A DNA stretch of 64,000 nucleotides from Streptomyces sp. 2114.4 (GCF_900187385.1 NZ_FYEY01000001.1:4464001-4528000); one strand, 5' to 3'; numbered from the stretch's first letter, positions 16,148-26,119 are shown. The notes: a model not told the origin generated them from the letters alone. A program made the numbers and translations.

Positions 16148-19039
16148 TTGTCCCCGACCAGCGAGACCACAGACGGCGGCGGCCGCCGACTCGTCATCGT
16201 CGAGTCGCCTGCCAAGGCGAAGACGATCAAGGGCTACCTCGGCCCTGGCTACGTGGTCGAGGCGAGCGTCGGACACATCCGCGACCTGCCCAACGGCGCC
16301 GCAGAGGTCCCGGCGAAGTACAAGGGCGAGCCCTGGGCCCGCCTCGGCGTGAATGTCGACGCCGACTTCCAGCCGATCTACGTCGTCAACAGTGACAAGA
16401 AGGACCAGGTCAAGAAGCTCAAGGAGCTGCTGGCCGAATCCGACGAGCTCTACCTCGCCACAGATGAGGACCGCGAGGGCGAGGCCATCGCCTGGCACCT
16501 CCAAGAGATCCTGAAGCCCAAGGTCCCCGTCCACCGGATGGTCTTCCACGAGATCACCAAGGACGCGATCCGTGAGGCCGTCGCCAATCCGCGCGACCTG
16601 AACCAGAAGCTGGTCGACGCCCAGGAGACCCGCCGGATCCTCGACCGCCTCTACGGCTACGAGGTCTCGCCGGTCCTGTGGAAGAAGGTCATGCCCCGGC
16701 TGTCGGCCGGCCGGGTGCAGTCCGTCGCGACCCGGCTCGTCGTCGAGCGGGAGCGCGAGCGCATCGCCTTCCGCTCCGCCGAGTACTGGGACCTCACCGG
16801 CACCTTCGCCACCGGCCGGGCCGGATGGGGGTCCCCCCGGGCGAGCGAAGCCGAGGCTGGGGGAGCCGGTGACCCGTCGGTGCTGACCGCCCGCCTGAGC
16901 ACCGTCGACGGCCGCCGTATTGCCCAGGGCCGTGACTTCGGTCCCAACGGGCAGCTCAAGAACGACGTCCTCCATCTGGACGAGGCGAACGCCCGCGCGC
17001 TCGCCACCGCCCTGGAGAACACCGACTTCGCGGTGCGCTCGGTCGAGTCCAAGCCCTACCGCCGCTCGCCGTACGCCCCGTTCCGGACGACCACCCTCCA
17101 GCAGGAGGCCAGCCGCAAGCTCGGCTTCGGCGCCAAGGCGACGATGCAGGTGGCGCAGAAGCTGTACGAGAACGGCTTCATCACCTATATGCGTACGGAC
17201 TCCACCACGCTCTCGGACACCGCGGTCGCCGCGGCCCGGGCGCAGGTGACGCACCTGTACGGCGCGAACTACCTGCCGGACACGCCGCGCACCTACGCCG
17301 GCAAGGTCAAGAACGCCCAGGAGGCGCACGAGGCGATCCGCCCCTCCGGCGACCGCTTCCGCACCCCGGCCGAGACCGGTCTGACCGGCGACCAGTTCAA
17401 GCTCTACGAGCTCATCTGGAAGCGGACCGTCGCTTCCCAGATGAAGGACGCGACCGGTAACTCCGTCACCGTCAAGATCGGTGGCCGGGCCGCCGACGGC
17501 CGGGACGCCGAGTTCAGCGCGTCCGGCAAGACCATCACCTTCCACGGCTTCCTCAAGGCCTATGTGGAAGGCGCCGACGACCCCAACGCCGAGCTCGACG
17601 ACCGCGAGCGCCGGCTGCCGCAGGTCGCCGAGGGCGATGCGCTCGCCGCGCAGGAGATCACCGCCGACGGGCACGCCACCAAGCCGCCCGCCCGCTACAC
17701 CGAGGCCACGCTGGTCAAGGAGCTGGAAGAGCGCGAGATCGGCCGCCCCTCGACGTACGCCTCGATCATCGGCACCATCCTCGACCGCGGCTATGTCTTC
17801 AAGAAGGGCACCGCGCTCGTCCCGTCCTTCCTCTCCTTCGCGGTGGTCAACCTCCTGGAGAAGCACTTCGGCCGGCTGGTCGACTACGGCTTCACCGCCA
17901 AGATGGAGGACGACCTCGACCGCATCGCCCGTGGTGAGGCGCAGTCCGTGCCGTGGCTGCGGCGCTTCTACTTCGGCGAGGGCGATGCCGCGGGAGCCGC
18001 CTCGGACGCCGGGAACGGCGACGGCGACCACCTCGGCGGTCTGAAGGAGCTGGTCGAGGACCTGGGCGCCATCGACGCCCGGGAGATCTCGTCCTTCCCC
18101 GTCAGCGACGACATCAAGCTGCGGGTCGGCCGCTACGGCCCGTACGTCGAGCGCGGGGAGAAGGACGCCGAGGGACATCAGCGCGCCGATGTCCCCGACG
18201 ACCTGGCGCCCGACGAGCTGACCGTGGAGTACGCGGAGGAGCTGCTCGCCAAGCCGAGCGGCGACTTCGAGCTCGGCATGGACCCGGAGTCCGGCCGCCA
18301 GATCGTCGCCAAGGACGGCCGCTACGGCCCGTACGTCACCGAGATCCTGCCCGAGGGCACCCCGAAGACCGGCAAGAACGCGGTCAAGCCGCGCACCGCC
18401 TCGCTCTTCAAGTCGATGTCCCTGGACACCGTGACCCTGGCGGACGCGCTCAAGCTGATGTCGCTGCCGCGCGTCGTCGGCAAGGACCCCGAGGGCGTGG
18501 AGATCACCGCGCAGAACGGCCGCTACGGCCCGTATCTGAAGAAGGGCACCGACTCGCGCTCCCTGGAGAGCGAGGAACAGCTCTTCACGATCACGACCGA
18601 CGAGGCGCTGGCGATCTACGCACAGCCCAAGCAGCGCGGGCGGGCCGCCGCCAAGCCGCCGCTGAAGGAGCTGGGCACGGACCCGGTGAGCGGCAAGCCG
18701 GTGGTGGTCAAGGACGGCCGCTTCGGTGCGTATGTCACCGATGGCGAGACCAACGCGACGCTGCGGCGGGACGACGACGTCGAGACGGTCACCGCCGAGC
18801 GGGGCTACGAGCTGCTGGCGGAGAAGCGCGCCAAGGGGCCGGCGAAGAAGACCGCGAAGAAGGCGGCCAAGAAGGCGCCGGCCAAGAAGACGGCCGCGAA
18901 GAAGACGGCCGCCAAGAAGACCACGGCGAAGAAGACCACCGCGGCGAAGACCGCCACGGCGAAGAAGACGACCGCCAAGAAGGCCACCGCCAAGACGGCG
19001 GCGGCGAAGAAGACGGCGGCGGCGCCGGCGGAGGACTGA
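16148..19039 (+). CDS. topA: DNA topoisomerase I (type IA)
   Basis: Relaxes negative supercoils by single-strand passage. The 963-residue protein shows the Toprim domain (RLVIVESPAKAKTIKGYLG, ATDEDREGEAIAWHL), the catalytic tyrosine in GFITYMRTDS (near residue 347), and the cap and gate regions. Three C-terminal repeats of the actinobacterial RYGPYV type (GRYGPYVERG, GRYGPYVTE, GRYGPYLKKG) follow, then GRFGAYVTDG and a Lys/Ala-rich tail of about 70 residues (AKKTA units). These zinc-free repeats and the basic tail are standard in Streptomyces TopA. The start TTG 16148 follows GGAGAGAAGAGCGAAG. An interspersed repeat is inserted in frame (see separate entry). Confidence 0.97.
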   Translation: MSPTSETTDGGGRRLVIVESPAKAKTIKGYLGPGYVVEASVGHIRDLPNGAAEVPAKYKGEPWARLGVNVDADFQPIYVVNSDKKDQVKKLKELLAESDELYLATDEDREGEAIAWHLQEILKPKVPVHRMVFHEITKDAIREAVANPRDLNQKLVDAQETRRILDRLYGYEVSPVLWKKVMPRLSAGRVQSVATRLVVERERERIAFRSAEYWDLTGTFATGRAGWGSPRASEAEAGGAGDPSVLTARLSTVDGRRIAQGRDFGPNGQLKNDVLHLDEANARALATALENTDFAVRSVESKPYRRSPYAPFRTTTLQQEASRKLGFGAKATMQVAQKLYENGFITYMRTDSTTLSDTAVAAARAQVTHLYGANYLPDTPRTYAGKVKNAQEAHEAIRPSGDRFRTPAETGLTGDQFKLYELIWKRTVASQMKDATGNSVTVKIGGRAADGRDAEFSASGKTITFHGFLKAYVEGADDPNAELDDRERRLPQVAEGDALAAQEITADGHATKPPARYTEATLVKELEEREIGRPSTYASIIGTILDRGYVFKKGTALVPSFLSFAVVNLLEKHFGRLVDYGFTAKMEDDLDRIARGEAQSVPWLRRFYFGEGDAAGAASDAGNGDGDHLGGLKELVEDLGAIDAREISSFPVSDDIKLRVGRYGPYVERGEKDAEGHQRADVPDDLAPDELTVEYAEELLAKPSGDFELGMDPESGRQIVAKDGRYGPYVTEILPEGTPKTGKNAVKPRTASLFKSMSLDTVTLADALKLMSLPRVVGKDPEGVEITAQNGRYGPYLKKGTDSRSLESEEQLFTITTDEALAIYAQPKQRGRAAAKPPLKELGTDPVSGKPVVVKDGRFGAYVTDGETNATLRRDDDVETVTAERGYELLAEKRAKGPAKKTAKKAAKKAPAKKTAAKKTAAKKTTAKKTTAAKTATAKKTTAKKATAKTAAAKKTAAAPAED
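16826..16867 (+). repeat. Streptomyces GC-rich interspersed repeat inserted in frame inside topA
   Basis: The segment matches, from memory, a repeat common between Streptomyces genes (GGGGTCCCCC, then a GAGCGAAGCCGAG core, then TGGGGGA). Here it lies inside topA and is translated as WGSPRASEAEAGGAGD at about residues 227-242, a Gly/Ala/Ser-rich insert that looks like a surface loop. The frame is kept. Confidence 0.65.
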
Positions 19040-19127
19040 GGCCCGCGCCACTTCCGGCCGCGCCGGTAAAGCGGAGGGCCGCGGGCGCGCCGCTTCCGGC
19101 ACGGCCGCGCCGGTAAAAGCGCAGGAC

Positions 19128-19168
19128 ATGGGCGGGTACAACGGATGCGTTCCGTTGTGCCCGCCCAT
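19128..19168 (+). terminator. Terminator downstream of topA
   Basis: An 18-bp stem (19128-19145 with 19151-19168) with one mismatch and a 5-nt loop lies about 90 bp after the topA stop and 50 bp before tmk, followed by TTG. It separates topA from the next gene. Confidence 0.75.
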
Positions 19169-19218
19169 TTGTTCGGGTGGGCGCTCGGCGGCGTGCCCCG
19201 TCCCGCTAGGCTGGCGGG

Positions 19219-22200
19219 ATGACGCGTGCCGAGCAGCCAACGGTCGTGACCCCCACATCAGGCGCCCTAGCGGCGGATTCCCGCGAGCGCGCCGTGCGAG
19301 CCCTGCTCCGCTTCCCCCCACTGAAGCGATTGTGGAGCGCCCAGTTTGTCGGGGGCATCGGCGATGCCCTGTCCATGCTTGTCCTCGTACTCCTCGCCCT
19401 GCAGGCGGCGTTGTACGTCCCGTTGGGCGGCGAGCCCGTCTTCGGCGGCGGCTATCGGGGAGCAGCCCTTGCGGTCACCGTGGTCTTCGCGGCCCGGATG
19501 CTGGCGATGCTGCTCTTCGGGGCCGTCCTGCTGGGCCCGCTGTCGGCGATGACCTCACCCGCCGCGCGCGCGGGGGGAACCTCGTCCGGCGGGCCGCTGG
19601 ACCGGCGCTGGACCATGATCGGCGCGGATGTGCTGCGGCTCGCGCTGCTGGTCATCGCACCCCTCTGGATCGACTGGACGCCGGACGACGCACTGGCCTG
19701 GCTGCTGGTCACGGTCTTCGTCACCGGTGTCGCCGAACGCTTCTGGACCGTCGCGCGCGAGAGCGCCGCACCCGGGCTGCTGCCCGCACCGCCCCCCGAG
19801 GGCTCCGCCGTACGCCCCCTCCCCGACAACATGGACGCCCTGCGCCGCCTCTCGCTGCGCACCGGCTTCGTCTCGCTGCCGATCGCGGCGGCCGTCCTGG
19901 TGGTCGTCACGCTCATCAGCAAGCTGCTGGGCACCGGCATCGACTGGTTCCACCTTCACCAGGCCGCGCTCGGCTCGTATGTGGCCGCCGGTCTGTTCGC
20001 CGCCTCCGTATCGATCCTCTACTTCATCGAGCTCCCCGGAGTGCCGACGCCGCGGCCGCGCTCCCCTCTGGAGGGGCTGCGCCGCCCGAAGGCGACGGGG
20101 ACGAAGGCCGGAGCGACGGGCGAGGGCGACAAGCCGGAGAACGGCGCGGCCCGCGCGGGCGCCGACAAGGGCCGTACGGGCGCGCTCCCGCTGCTGGTGG
20201 CGTCCTGCGCCGCGGTGGCCGGGGCGATCGCCGCGGCCGTCTCGCTCGCCGTCCTGCACGGCTACGACCTGGCCGGCGGCCCGGCCACCTTCGCGCTGCT
20301 GGTGCTCGCGCTGACCGGCGGTACGGCCGTCGGCATCCGTGCCGCCCACCGGGTGCTGCCCGCCCTTTCCCGGCGCCGGCTGCTCGCTCTTGCGGTGGCC
20401 GCCACCGGCCTGGGGCTGCTGGCCATGGGGCTGGTCCCGGACCCGACGACGGTGCTGGTGCTCGCGCTGCTGTCCGGCGTCAGCGCCGGTATCGCCGCCA
20501 ATACGGGCCATGTGCTGCTGGAGCAGGAGACCGAGGAATCCCGTGCCGCCCGTACGACCGAGCATCTGCACGCCGTCGTACGGCTGACGGTTGCGCTGGC
20601 CGCCATCCTCGCGCCGCTGCTCGCGGCGATCATCGGCCCGCATCAGCTCGGCGACGGCACCTTCAACTTCGCCTACGGCGGCGCCGCCTACACCCTGATG
20701 CTGGCCGGCGCGCTGCTGCTGCCGGTCGCCGCCCTGGTGCTCGGCAAGGTCGACGACCGGCAGGGCGTACCGCTGCGGCGTGATCTGCGCGAGGCGCTGC
20801 GCGGCGGCGACCCGGCCCAGGCGCCCGCCCCCACCGGCTTCTTCCTCGCCCTCGAAGGCGGCGACGGGGCCGGCAAGTCCACCCAGGTCGAGGCGCTTGC
20901 GGAGTGGATCCGCCACAAGGGCCACGAGGTCGTGGTGACCCGTGAGCCGGGCGCCACCGCCATCGGCAAGCGACTGCGCTCGATCATTCTCGACGTCTCG
21001 ACCTCCGGGCTCTCGGACCGTGCGGAGGCGCTGATGTTCGCCGCCGACCGGGCCGAGCACGTCGACAGCGTCATCCGCCCCGCCCTGGAGCGCGGCGCGA
21101 TCGTCATCACCGACCGGTACATCGACTCCTCGGTCGCCTACCAGGGCGCCGGACGCAACCTCGCGCCCACGGAGATCGCCCGGATCTCGCGCTGGGCCAC
21201 CGACGGCCTCGTCCCTCATCTGACGGTCCTGCTCGACATCTCCCCGGAGACCGCACGGGAACGCTTCACCGAGGCACCGGACCGGCTGGAGTCCGAGCCC
21301 GCCGAATTCCACCAGCGGGTGCGGGCCGGCTTCCTGACCCTGGCCGCCGCCGACCCCGCGCGCTATCTGGTCGTCGACGCCGGGCAGGAGCCCGAAGCCG
21401 TCACCACCGCCGTACGGCACCGCCTCGACCAGGTGCTCCCGCTGTCCGAGGCCGAGATCACGGCGCAGGCCGAGGCCCGTAAGGCGGCCGAGGAAGAGGC
21501 CCGCCGCAAGGCCGAGGAGGAGGCCGCGCGCAAGGCGGAGGAGGAGCGCCTGGAGCGCGAGCGCCAGGAGCAGCTTGCCAGGCTGCGCGCCGAGGAAGAG
21601 GAGCGCAAGCGCCGCGAGGCCGAGGAGGCCAGGGCGCGCGAGGAGGCCCGCCAGGCGGAAGAGGCCCGCAAGCGCGCTGAGGAGGCCCGCCAGGCCGCGG
21701 AGATGGAGCGGCAGCGGCGCGAGGCCGAGGAGCGGGCCCGCCAGGCCGAACAGGAGCGGCTGCGCAAGCAGCACGAGGAGGAGGCGCGGCTGCGCAAGGA
21801 GGCCGAGGAGCGCCGCCTGGAGAAGCAGCGCAAGGCCGAGGACGCTCTGCTGCGCGCCGAAAAGGCCCGGATCGCGGCGGCCGAGGCGGCGGCCGCGGCG
21901 GAGGCCAGGGCGACGGCTGAGGAGGCCGAGGCGGCCGAGGCGCCCACCGCGGAGACGTACGTCGCGGATCTGCGGAAGCGGCTGGGGCAGGATGCGGCTG
22001 ACGACTCGGACTCTTCGGGTTCTGGTGCGTCCGGTTCCGGATCGGGTGCTTCCGTTCCGGACGGGGAGCGGACCGAGGAGTCGCTGCCGCAGCCCGGGAG
22101 GCCGCAGTCCGGGACGCAGCAGTCCGGGACGCCGCAGGCCGGCGCGGCGGACGAGACGGCGGTGCTGCCGTCGGTGCGCGACACGCGCGACGCCTGGAGC

Positions 22201-22638
22201 GGCCGTGGCGCCGGTTCGGACGCGGAGGAGACCGCCGTGCTGCCGCCCGTGCGGGGCGAAGGCGCGCGGGGCGAGGACGGCCGGGGCGACGCCCCTGCCG
22301 ACCGCGTCCCGCCGTGGATGTTCCGCAAGGAGACGCCCCCCGCCGCGCACGGCGGTCACGGTGCGCACGGGGGCAGCGGTCCGGCCTCGGGACACTCCGC
22401 CGCCCCTGCCGAGTCGCACGTCGAGCGCACCCGCGAACTCCCGCAGATCGACCCGGCGACCGGCCACCCCGTGGAGCCCCCGCAACGCAGCCGCCCCCGC
22501 CCCGAATGGGCGGAGGAGACCCCGCTGGACGATCTGCCGACGCTCGCCGACGAACTGCTCGGCCCGCGCGGCGACGACGAGGCGGACGACGGTGTGGACG
22601 ACAACGGCCGTCGCGGCGGCCGGGGACGGCGCGGCTGA
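19219..22638 (+). CDS. tmk: MFS-type membrane domain fused to thymidylate kinase with coiled-coil tail
   Basis: A 1139-residue fusion. Residues ~30-530 are a multi-pass membrane region of major-facilitator type. Residues ~540-735 are a complete dTMP kinase: P-loop FLALEGGDGAGKSTQVEAL, DR-E box REPGATAIGKRLRSIILD, and DRYIDSSVAYQGAGR. It makes dTDP for DNA synthesis. Residues ~740-905 are an uninterrupted Glu/Arg/Ala/Lys coiled coil (EEARRKAEEEAARKAEEER-type heptads). The tail is disordered with two ETAVLPxVR motifs. The kinase is thus membrane-tethered. A comparable fusion is known at the S. coelicolor tmk locus; the transport role of the N-domain is unknown. The start is ATG 19219. Confidence 0.92.
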   Translation: MTRAEQPTVVTPTSGALAADSRERAVRALLRFPPLKRLWSAQFVGGIGDALSMLVLVLLALQAALYVPLGGEPVFGGGYRGAALAVTVVFAARMLAMLLFGAVLLGPLSAMTSPAARAGGTSSGGPLDRRWTMIGADVLRLALLVIAPLWIDWTPDDALAWLLVTVFVTGVAERFWTVARESAAPGLLPAPPPEGSAVRPLPDNMDALRRLSLRTGFVSLPIAAAVLVVVTLISKLLGTGIDWFHLHQAALGSYVAAGLFAASVSILYFIELPGVPTPRPRSPLEGLRRPKATGTKAGATGEGDKPENGAARAGADKGRTGALPLLVASCAAVAGAIAAAVSLAVLHGYDLAGGPATFALLVLALTGGTAVGIRAAHRVLPALSRRRLLALAVAATGLGLLAMGLVPDPTTVLVLALLSGVSAGIAANTGHVLLEQETEESRAARTTEHLHAVVRLTVALAAILAPLLAAIIGPHQLGDGTFNFAYGGAAYTLMLAGALLLPVAALVLGKVDDRQGVPLRRDLREALRGGDPAQAPAPTGFFLALEGGDGAGKSTQVEALAEWIRHKGHEVVVTREPGATAIGKRLRSIILDVSTSGLSDRAEALMFAADRAEHVDSVIRPALERGAIVITDRYIDSSVAYQGAGRNLAPTEIARISRWATDGLVPHLTVLLDISPETARERFTEAPDRLESEPAEFHQRVRAGFLTLAAADPARYLVVDAGQEPEAVTTAVRHRLDQVLPLSEAEITAQAEARKAAEEEARRKAEEEAARKAEEERLERERQEQLARLRAEEEERKRREAEEARAREEARQAEEARKRAEEARQAAEMERQRREAEERARQAEQERLRKQHEEEARLRKEAEERRLEKQRKAEDALLRAEKARIAAAEAAAAAEARATAEEAEAAEAPTAETYVADLRKRLGQDAADDSDSSGSGASGSGSGASVPDGERTEESLPQPGRPQSGTQQSGTPQAGAADETAVLPSVRDTRDAWSGRGAGSDAEETAVLPPVRGEGARGEDGRGDAPADRVPPWMFRKETPPAAHGGHGAHGGSGPASGHSAAPAESHVERTRELPQIDPATGHPVEPPQRSRPRPEWAEETPLDDLPTLADELLGPRGDDEADDGVDDNGRRGGRGRRG

Positions 22639-22667
22639 CCTCGCGCAGCCCGGAAGAAGCCCGGACG

Positions 22668-22711
22668 AACCGGCCGTGGCCGCAGCGCAACAGCTGCGGC
22701 CACGGCCGGTT
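22668..22711 (+). terminator. Strong terminator after tmk
   Basis: A perfect 19-bp stem (22668-22686 with 22693-22711) with a 6-nt loop gcaaca lies 29 bp after the tmk stop. Followed by C/T-rich sequence rather than a U run. Confidence 0.85.
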
Positions 22712-22924
22712 CCGGCTTCCGGACGGGCTTGCTTCGGCCGCTGCGGTCCCCCTTCGGCCCCGCTCCGGTCCTCCTTCGGCCGACCGGCCCCGGCTTCCGG
22801 ATTCGTTTGTCAGTGGGTTGCACCACAATGGGTCAGGTGTGGAGCACTGCGCGGTGTGCGGCCGGGCACCCACCCACCTCGCATGGCACGAGCAGGACGG
22901 CACGGACAGGAACGGCGGACAGCG

Positions 22925-24217
22925 ATGGCGGTATGGGACGACGTGGTCGGCCAGGACCGGGTGACGGCACAGCTGGCCGCGGCCGCGCGCGATGCGGACG
23001 CCTACGTCACCGCGGAGCGCGAGAGGGCGGGAGCGGAGGCGGGCCCCGGGCCCGGTGAGCAGGCACCGCAGCCGGAACCGCAGTCGCAGTCGGAACCGCG
23101 GCCGTCCGGCGACCGCGGCAGCGCCTCCCAGATGACCCACGCCTGGCTGTTCACGGGTCCGCCCGGTTCCGGCCGCGCCACCGCGGCCCGCGCCTTCGCC
23201 GCCGCCCTGCAGTGCGTCAGCCCGGACCGCGCCCTCGGGGGCGCCCCCGGCTGCGGTTTCTGCGACGGCTGCCATACGTCCCTGGTCGGCACGCACGCCG
23301 ACGTCGAGATCGTCCGTACGGACCTGCTCTCCATCGGCGTCAAGGAGACCCGCGACCTGGTCCGCCGGTCCTCCCTCTCGCCGGCCGGCGGCCGCTGGCA
23401 GGTGATCGTCCTGGAGGACGCCGACCGCCTCACCGAGGGCGCCGGCAATGTCCTCCTCAAGGCCGTCGAGGAGCCCGCGCCCCGTACGGTCTGGCTGCTG
23501 TGCGCCCCCTCCGTGGAGGACGTCCTCCCCACCATTCGTTCGCGCTGCCGCCATCTCTCCCTGCGGACCCCGCCGGTCGGCGCGGTGGCCGACGTCCTCG
23601 TCCGGCGGGACGGCATCGAGCCGGAGGCCGCCGACCGCGCCGCCCGTGCCACCCAGGGCCACATCGGCCGGGCCCGCCGTCTCGCCACCGACGAGCGTGC
23701 CCGCGCCCGCCGGGCGGCCGTACTCAAACTCCCCCTCCGCGTCGACGACATCGGCGGCTGCCTCAAGGCCGCCCAGGAGCTGATCGACGCCGCGGGGGAG
23801 GACGCCAAGCAGGTCGCCGAGGACGTCGACACCAAGGAGACCGAGGAGCTGCGCGCCGCGCTCGGCGCCGCCGCCGGCACCGGCGGACGCCTGCCGCGCG
23901 GCACGGCCGGCGCCATGAAGGAGCTCCAGGACAAGCAGAAGCGCCGCTCGACGCGTACCCAGCGCGACAGCCTCGACCTGGCCCTGGTCGACCTCACCGG
24001 TTTCTACCGCGATGTCCTCGCCCTCCAGATGGGCGCCTCGGTGCCCCTCGCCAACGACGAGGTGCGCGACAGCATCCACCGCATCGCCACCGCCTCGTCC
24101 CCCGAACGAACCCTCCGCCGTATAGAAGCCGTGATCGCCTGCCGCGAGGCCCTGGACCGCAATGTGGCCCCCCTCCTCGCGGTCGAGGCAATGACGGCAG
24201 CCCTCCGCGCCGGCTGA
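22925..24217 (+). CDS. holB: DNA polymerase III subunit delta'
   Basis: Clamp-loader subunit (430 aa) of the replicative polymerase. N-terminal WDDVVGQDRVTAQL is the AAA+ box II. The P-loop is TGPPGSGRATAARAFA, with Arg in place of the Walker lysine, as expected for delta', which does not hydrolyse ATP. A zinc-binding CGFCDGCHTS follows, then ILEDADRLTEGAGNVLLKAVEEP and an SRC sensor box (IRSRCRHL). The C-terminal collar is helical. An Ala/Glu/Pro/Gln-rich insert of about 30 residues sits between box II and the P-loop. Start ATG 22925 gives the family-typical N-terminus; the long frame upstream is antisense/shadow. Confidence 0.94.
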   Translation: MAVWDDVVGQDRVTAQLAAAARDADAYVTAERERAGAEAGPGPGEQAPQPEPQSQSEPRPSGDRGSASQMTHAWLFTGPPGSGRATAARAFAAALQCVSPDRALGGAPGCGFCDGCHTSLVGTHADVEIVRTDLLSIGVKETRDLVRRSSLSPAGGRWQVIVLEDADRLTEGAGNVLLKAVEEPAPRTVWLLCAPSVEDVLPTIRSRCRHLSLRTPPVGAVADVLVRRDGIEPEAADRAARATQGHIGRARRLATDERARARRAAVLKLPLRVDDIGGCLKAAQELIDAAGEDAKQVAEDVDTKETEELRAALGAAAGTGGRLPRGTAGAMKELQDKQKRRSTRTQRDSLDLALVDLTGFYRDVLALQMGASVPLANDEVRDSIHRIATASSPERTLRRIEAVIACREALDRNVAPLLAVEAMTAALRAG

Positions 24218-24532
24218 CCACCACCCGCCGCAGCCCACCCACCGCAGCCCACCTACCCCCGCCGCACACCCGGCTCGCCCCTTCAAGGAAACGCACACAC
24301 AACGTCCCCGCCCGGATACTCTCCGTCCGAACGCGCCAGTGCTCTCCCGCCCCCGACATCCGTCACGCGCCCACCCTCACCCTCACGACTGCCACCGCCC
24401 CCAGCACCACCCCACTCAGCCCCTCCCGGCACTCCTCCGCCCCCGCCGCACTCCACCCACCAGGGACCTCCAGAGACCGACGCCGCACTCACCTCACCCC
24501 CTATCCCAGGGACCGAGACCAAGGGACCGTCC
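24218..24532. other. 315-bp C-rich intergenic region
   Basis: No gene, RNA or strong hairpin is visible. The sequence is very C-rich with a 12-bp direct repeat CCGCAGCCCACC near 24229 and 24243. It should hold the promoter of the downstream lipoprotein gene. Confidence 0.5.
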
Positions 24533-26119
24533 ATGGCCACCAGCCGACTGCTCCGCACCTCCGCCGCTCTCCTCGCGGCCACCGCTCTGCTGATCTCCGG
24601 CTGCTCCTCGGGGAGTTCTTCCCCCGACGACGAGGCGTCCCCGGGCCGCACCACGGAGGCCGGCGCCCAGCGCCCCGCCGGCGAACCGACCCTCGCGCCC
24701 CTCCCGGCCTCGACCCCCACAAGCCTCCGGTCGTACTACGACCAGAAGCTGAGCTGGCATTCCTGCGCGAGCAGCGGCTTCGAATGCGCCACGATGAAGG
24801 CGCCCCTGGACTACTCCCACCCCGGCGGGGGCGACATCAAGCTCGCGATCGCCCGCAAGAAGGCCACCGGCGCCGGCCACCGGCTCGGCTCCCTCTTGGT
24901 CAATCCGGGCGGCCCCGGCGGCGCGGCGATCGAATACCTCGAGAAGTACGCGCCCCAGCCCGCCGCGGTCCGTGCGCGTTACGACATGGTGGCGATGGAC
25001 CCGCGCGGCGTGGCCCACAGCCAGCCGGTCGAGTGCCTCACCAACCAGCAGATGGACCGCTACACCCAGACGGACCAGACCCCGGACTCACCCGCCGAGG
25101 TCAACAAGCTCGCCACCGCCTACCGCGACTTCGCCAAGGGCTGCGTGTCCCGCTCCGGCAAGCTGCTCGCGCATATCTCCACCGTCGAGGCCGCGCGTGA
25201 CATGGACGTGCTGCGCGCTGTCCTGGGCGACAAGAAGCTCAACTACTTCGGTGCTTCCTACGGCACCTTCCTCGGCACGACCTACGCCGGCCTCTACCCC
25301 TCCCGCGTCGGCCGCATGGTCCTCGACGGCGCGATGAACCCGGAGCTCGACGCCCGCGCCACCAACGTCCAGCAGACCGCCGGCTTCAACACCGCCTTCA
25401 CGGCGTTCGCCGTGGACTGCATCAAGCACAAGAACTGCCCCCTGGGCACCAAGAGCACCGAGGACGCCGCCAAGCAGATCTCCGCCCTCTTCAAAAAGCT
25501 GGATGCCCACCCGGCGGCCACGGGCGAGGACCGGAAGCTCACCGAATCCCTCGCCACCACCGGCGTCATCGCCGCCATGTACGACCAGCGCGCCTGGCCC
25601 CTCCTGCGCGAATACCTCGCCCAGGCCAAGGCCGGCAACGGCCGCGGGCTGCTCGCCTTCTCCGACAGCTACTACGAGCGCAGCCCGAACGGCTCCTACA
25701 GCAATCAGATGTACGCCAACCCCGCCGTCAACTGCATCGACCTCCCACCCGCCTTCACCGGCCCCGGCCAGGCCCGCGCCGCCCTTCCCAGCTTCCGCAA
25801 GGCCTCCCCGGTCTTCGGCGACGCCTTCGCCTGGGCCGCCCTGAACTGCTCCTACTGGCCGGTCAAGCCCACCGGCACCGCCCACCGCATCGAGGCCAAG
25901 GGCGCCGCCCCGATCCTCGTCGTCGGCACCACCCGCGACCCGGCCACCCCCTACAGCTGGGCCCAGGCCCTCGCCTCCCAGCTCTCCAGCGCCACCCTCC
26001 TCACCTACGAGGGCGACGGCCACACCGCCTACGGCCGCGGCAGCAAGTGCATCGACTCCACGATCGACACCTACCTCCTGGACGGCACCGTCCCCCCCAA
26101 GAACAAGCACTGCAAGTGA
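24533..26119 (+). CDS. Secreted tripeptidyl-aminopeptidase-like alpha/beta hydrolase lipoprotein
   Basis: A 528-residue exported serine hydrolase of the Streptomyces Tap/SlpD/SlpE (S33) family, expected to release N-terminal peptides outside the cell. The leader ends in the lipobox LISGC near residues 20-24, so it is lipid-anchored. The oxyanion region is LLVNPGGPGGAA, the nucleophile elbow is FGASYGT, the acidic residue lies in GTTRDPATPY, and the histidine is in YEGDGHTAYG. Several cysteines in the mature part could pair in the extracellular space. Length and domain order match the family. Confidence 0.9.
   Translation: MATSRLLRTSAALLAATALLISGCSSGSSSPDDEASPGRTTEAGAQRPAGEPTLAPLPASTPTSLRSYYDQKLSWHSCASSGFECATMKAPLDYSHPGGGDIKLAIARKKATGAGHRLGSLLVNPGGPGGAAIEYLEKYAPQPAAVRARYDMVAMDPRGVAHSQPVECLTNQQMDRYTQTDQTPDSPAEVNKLATAYRDFAKGCVSRSGKLLAHISTVEAARDMDVLRAVLGDKKLNYFGASYGTFLGTTYAGLYPSRVGRMVLDGAMNPELDARATNVQQTAGFNTAFTAFAVDCIKHKNCPLGTKSTEDAAKQISALFKKLDAHPAATGEDRKLTESLATTGVIAAMYDQRAWPLLREYLAQAKAGNGRGLLAFSDSYYERSPNGSYSNQMYANPAVNCIDLPPAFTGPGQARAALPSFRKASPVFGDAFAWAALNCSYWPVKPTGTAHRIEAKGAAPILVVGTTRDPATPYSWAQALASQLSSATLLTYEGDGHTAYGRGSKCIDSTIDTYLLDGTVPPKNKHCK

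Noticed and set aside
16001..19321. 1106-codon minus-strand frame opposite topA
   Set aside because: Exact antisense of topA codons at high GC; no motifs or ribosome-binding site.
21575..22924. Upstream extension of the holB frame
   Set aside because: It overlaps the tmk coiled coil in another frame; delta' family similarity starts at ATG 22925.
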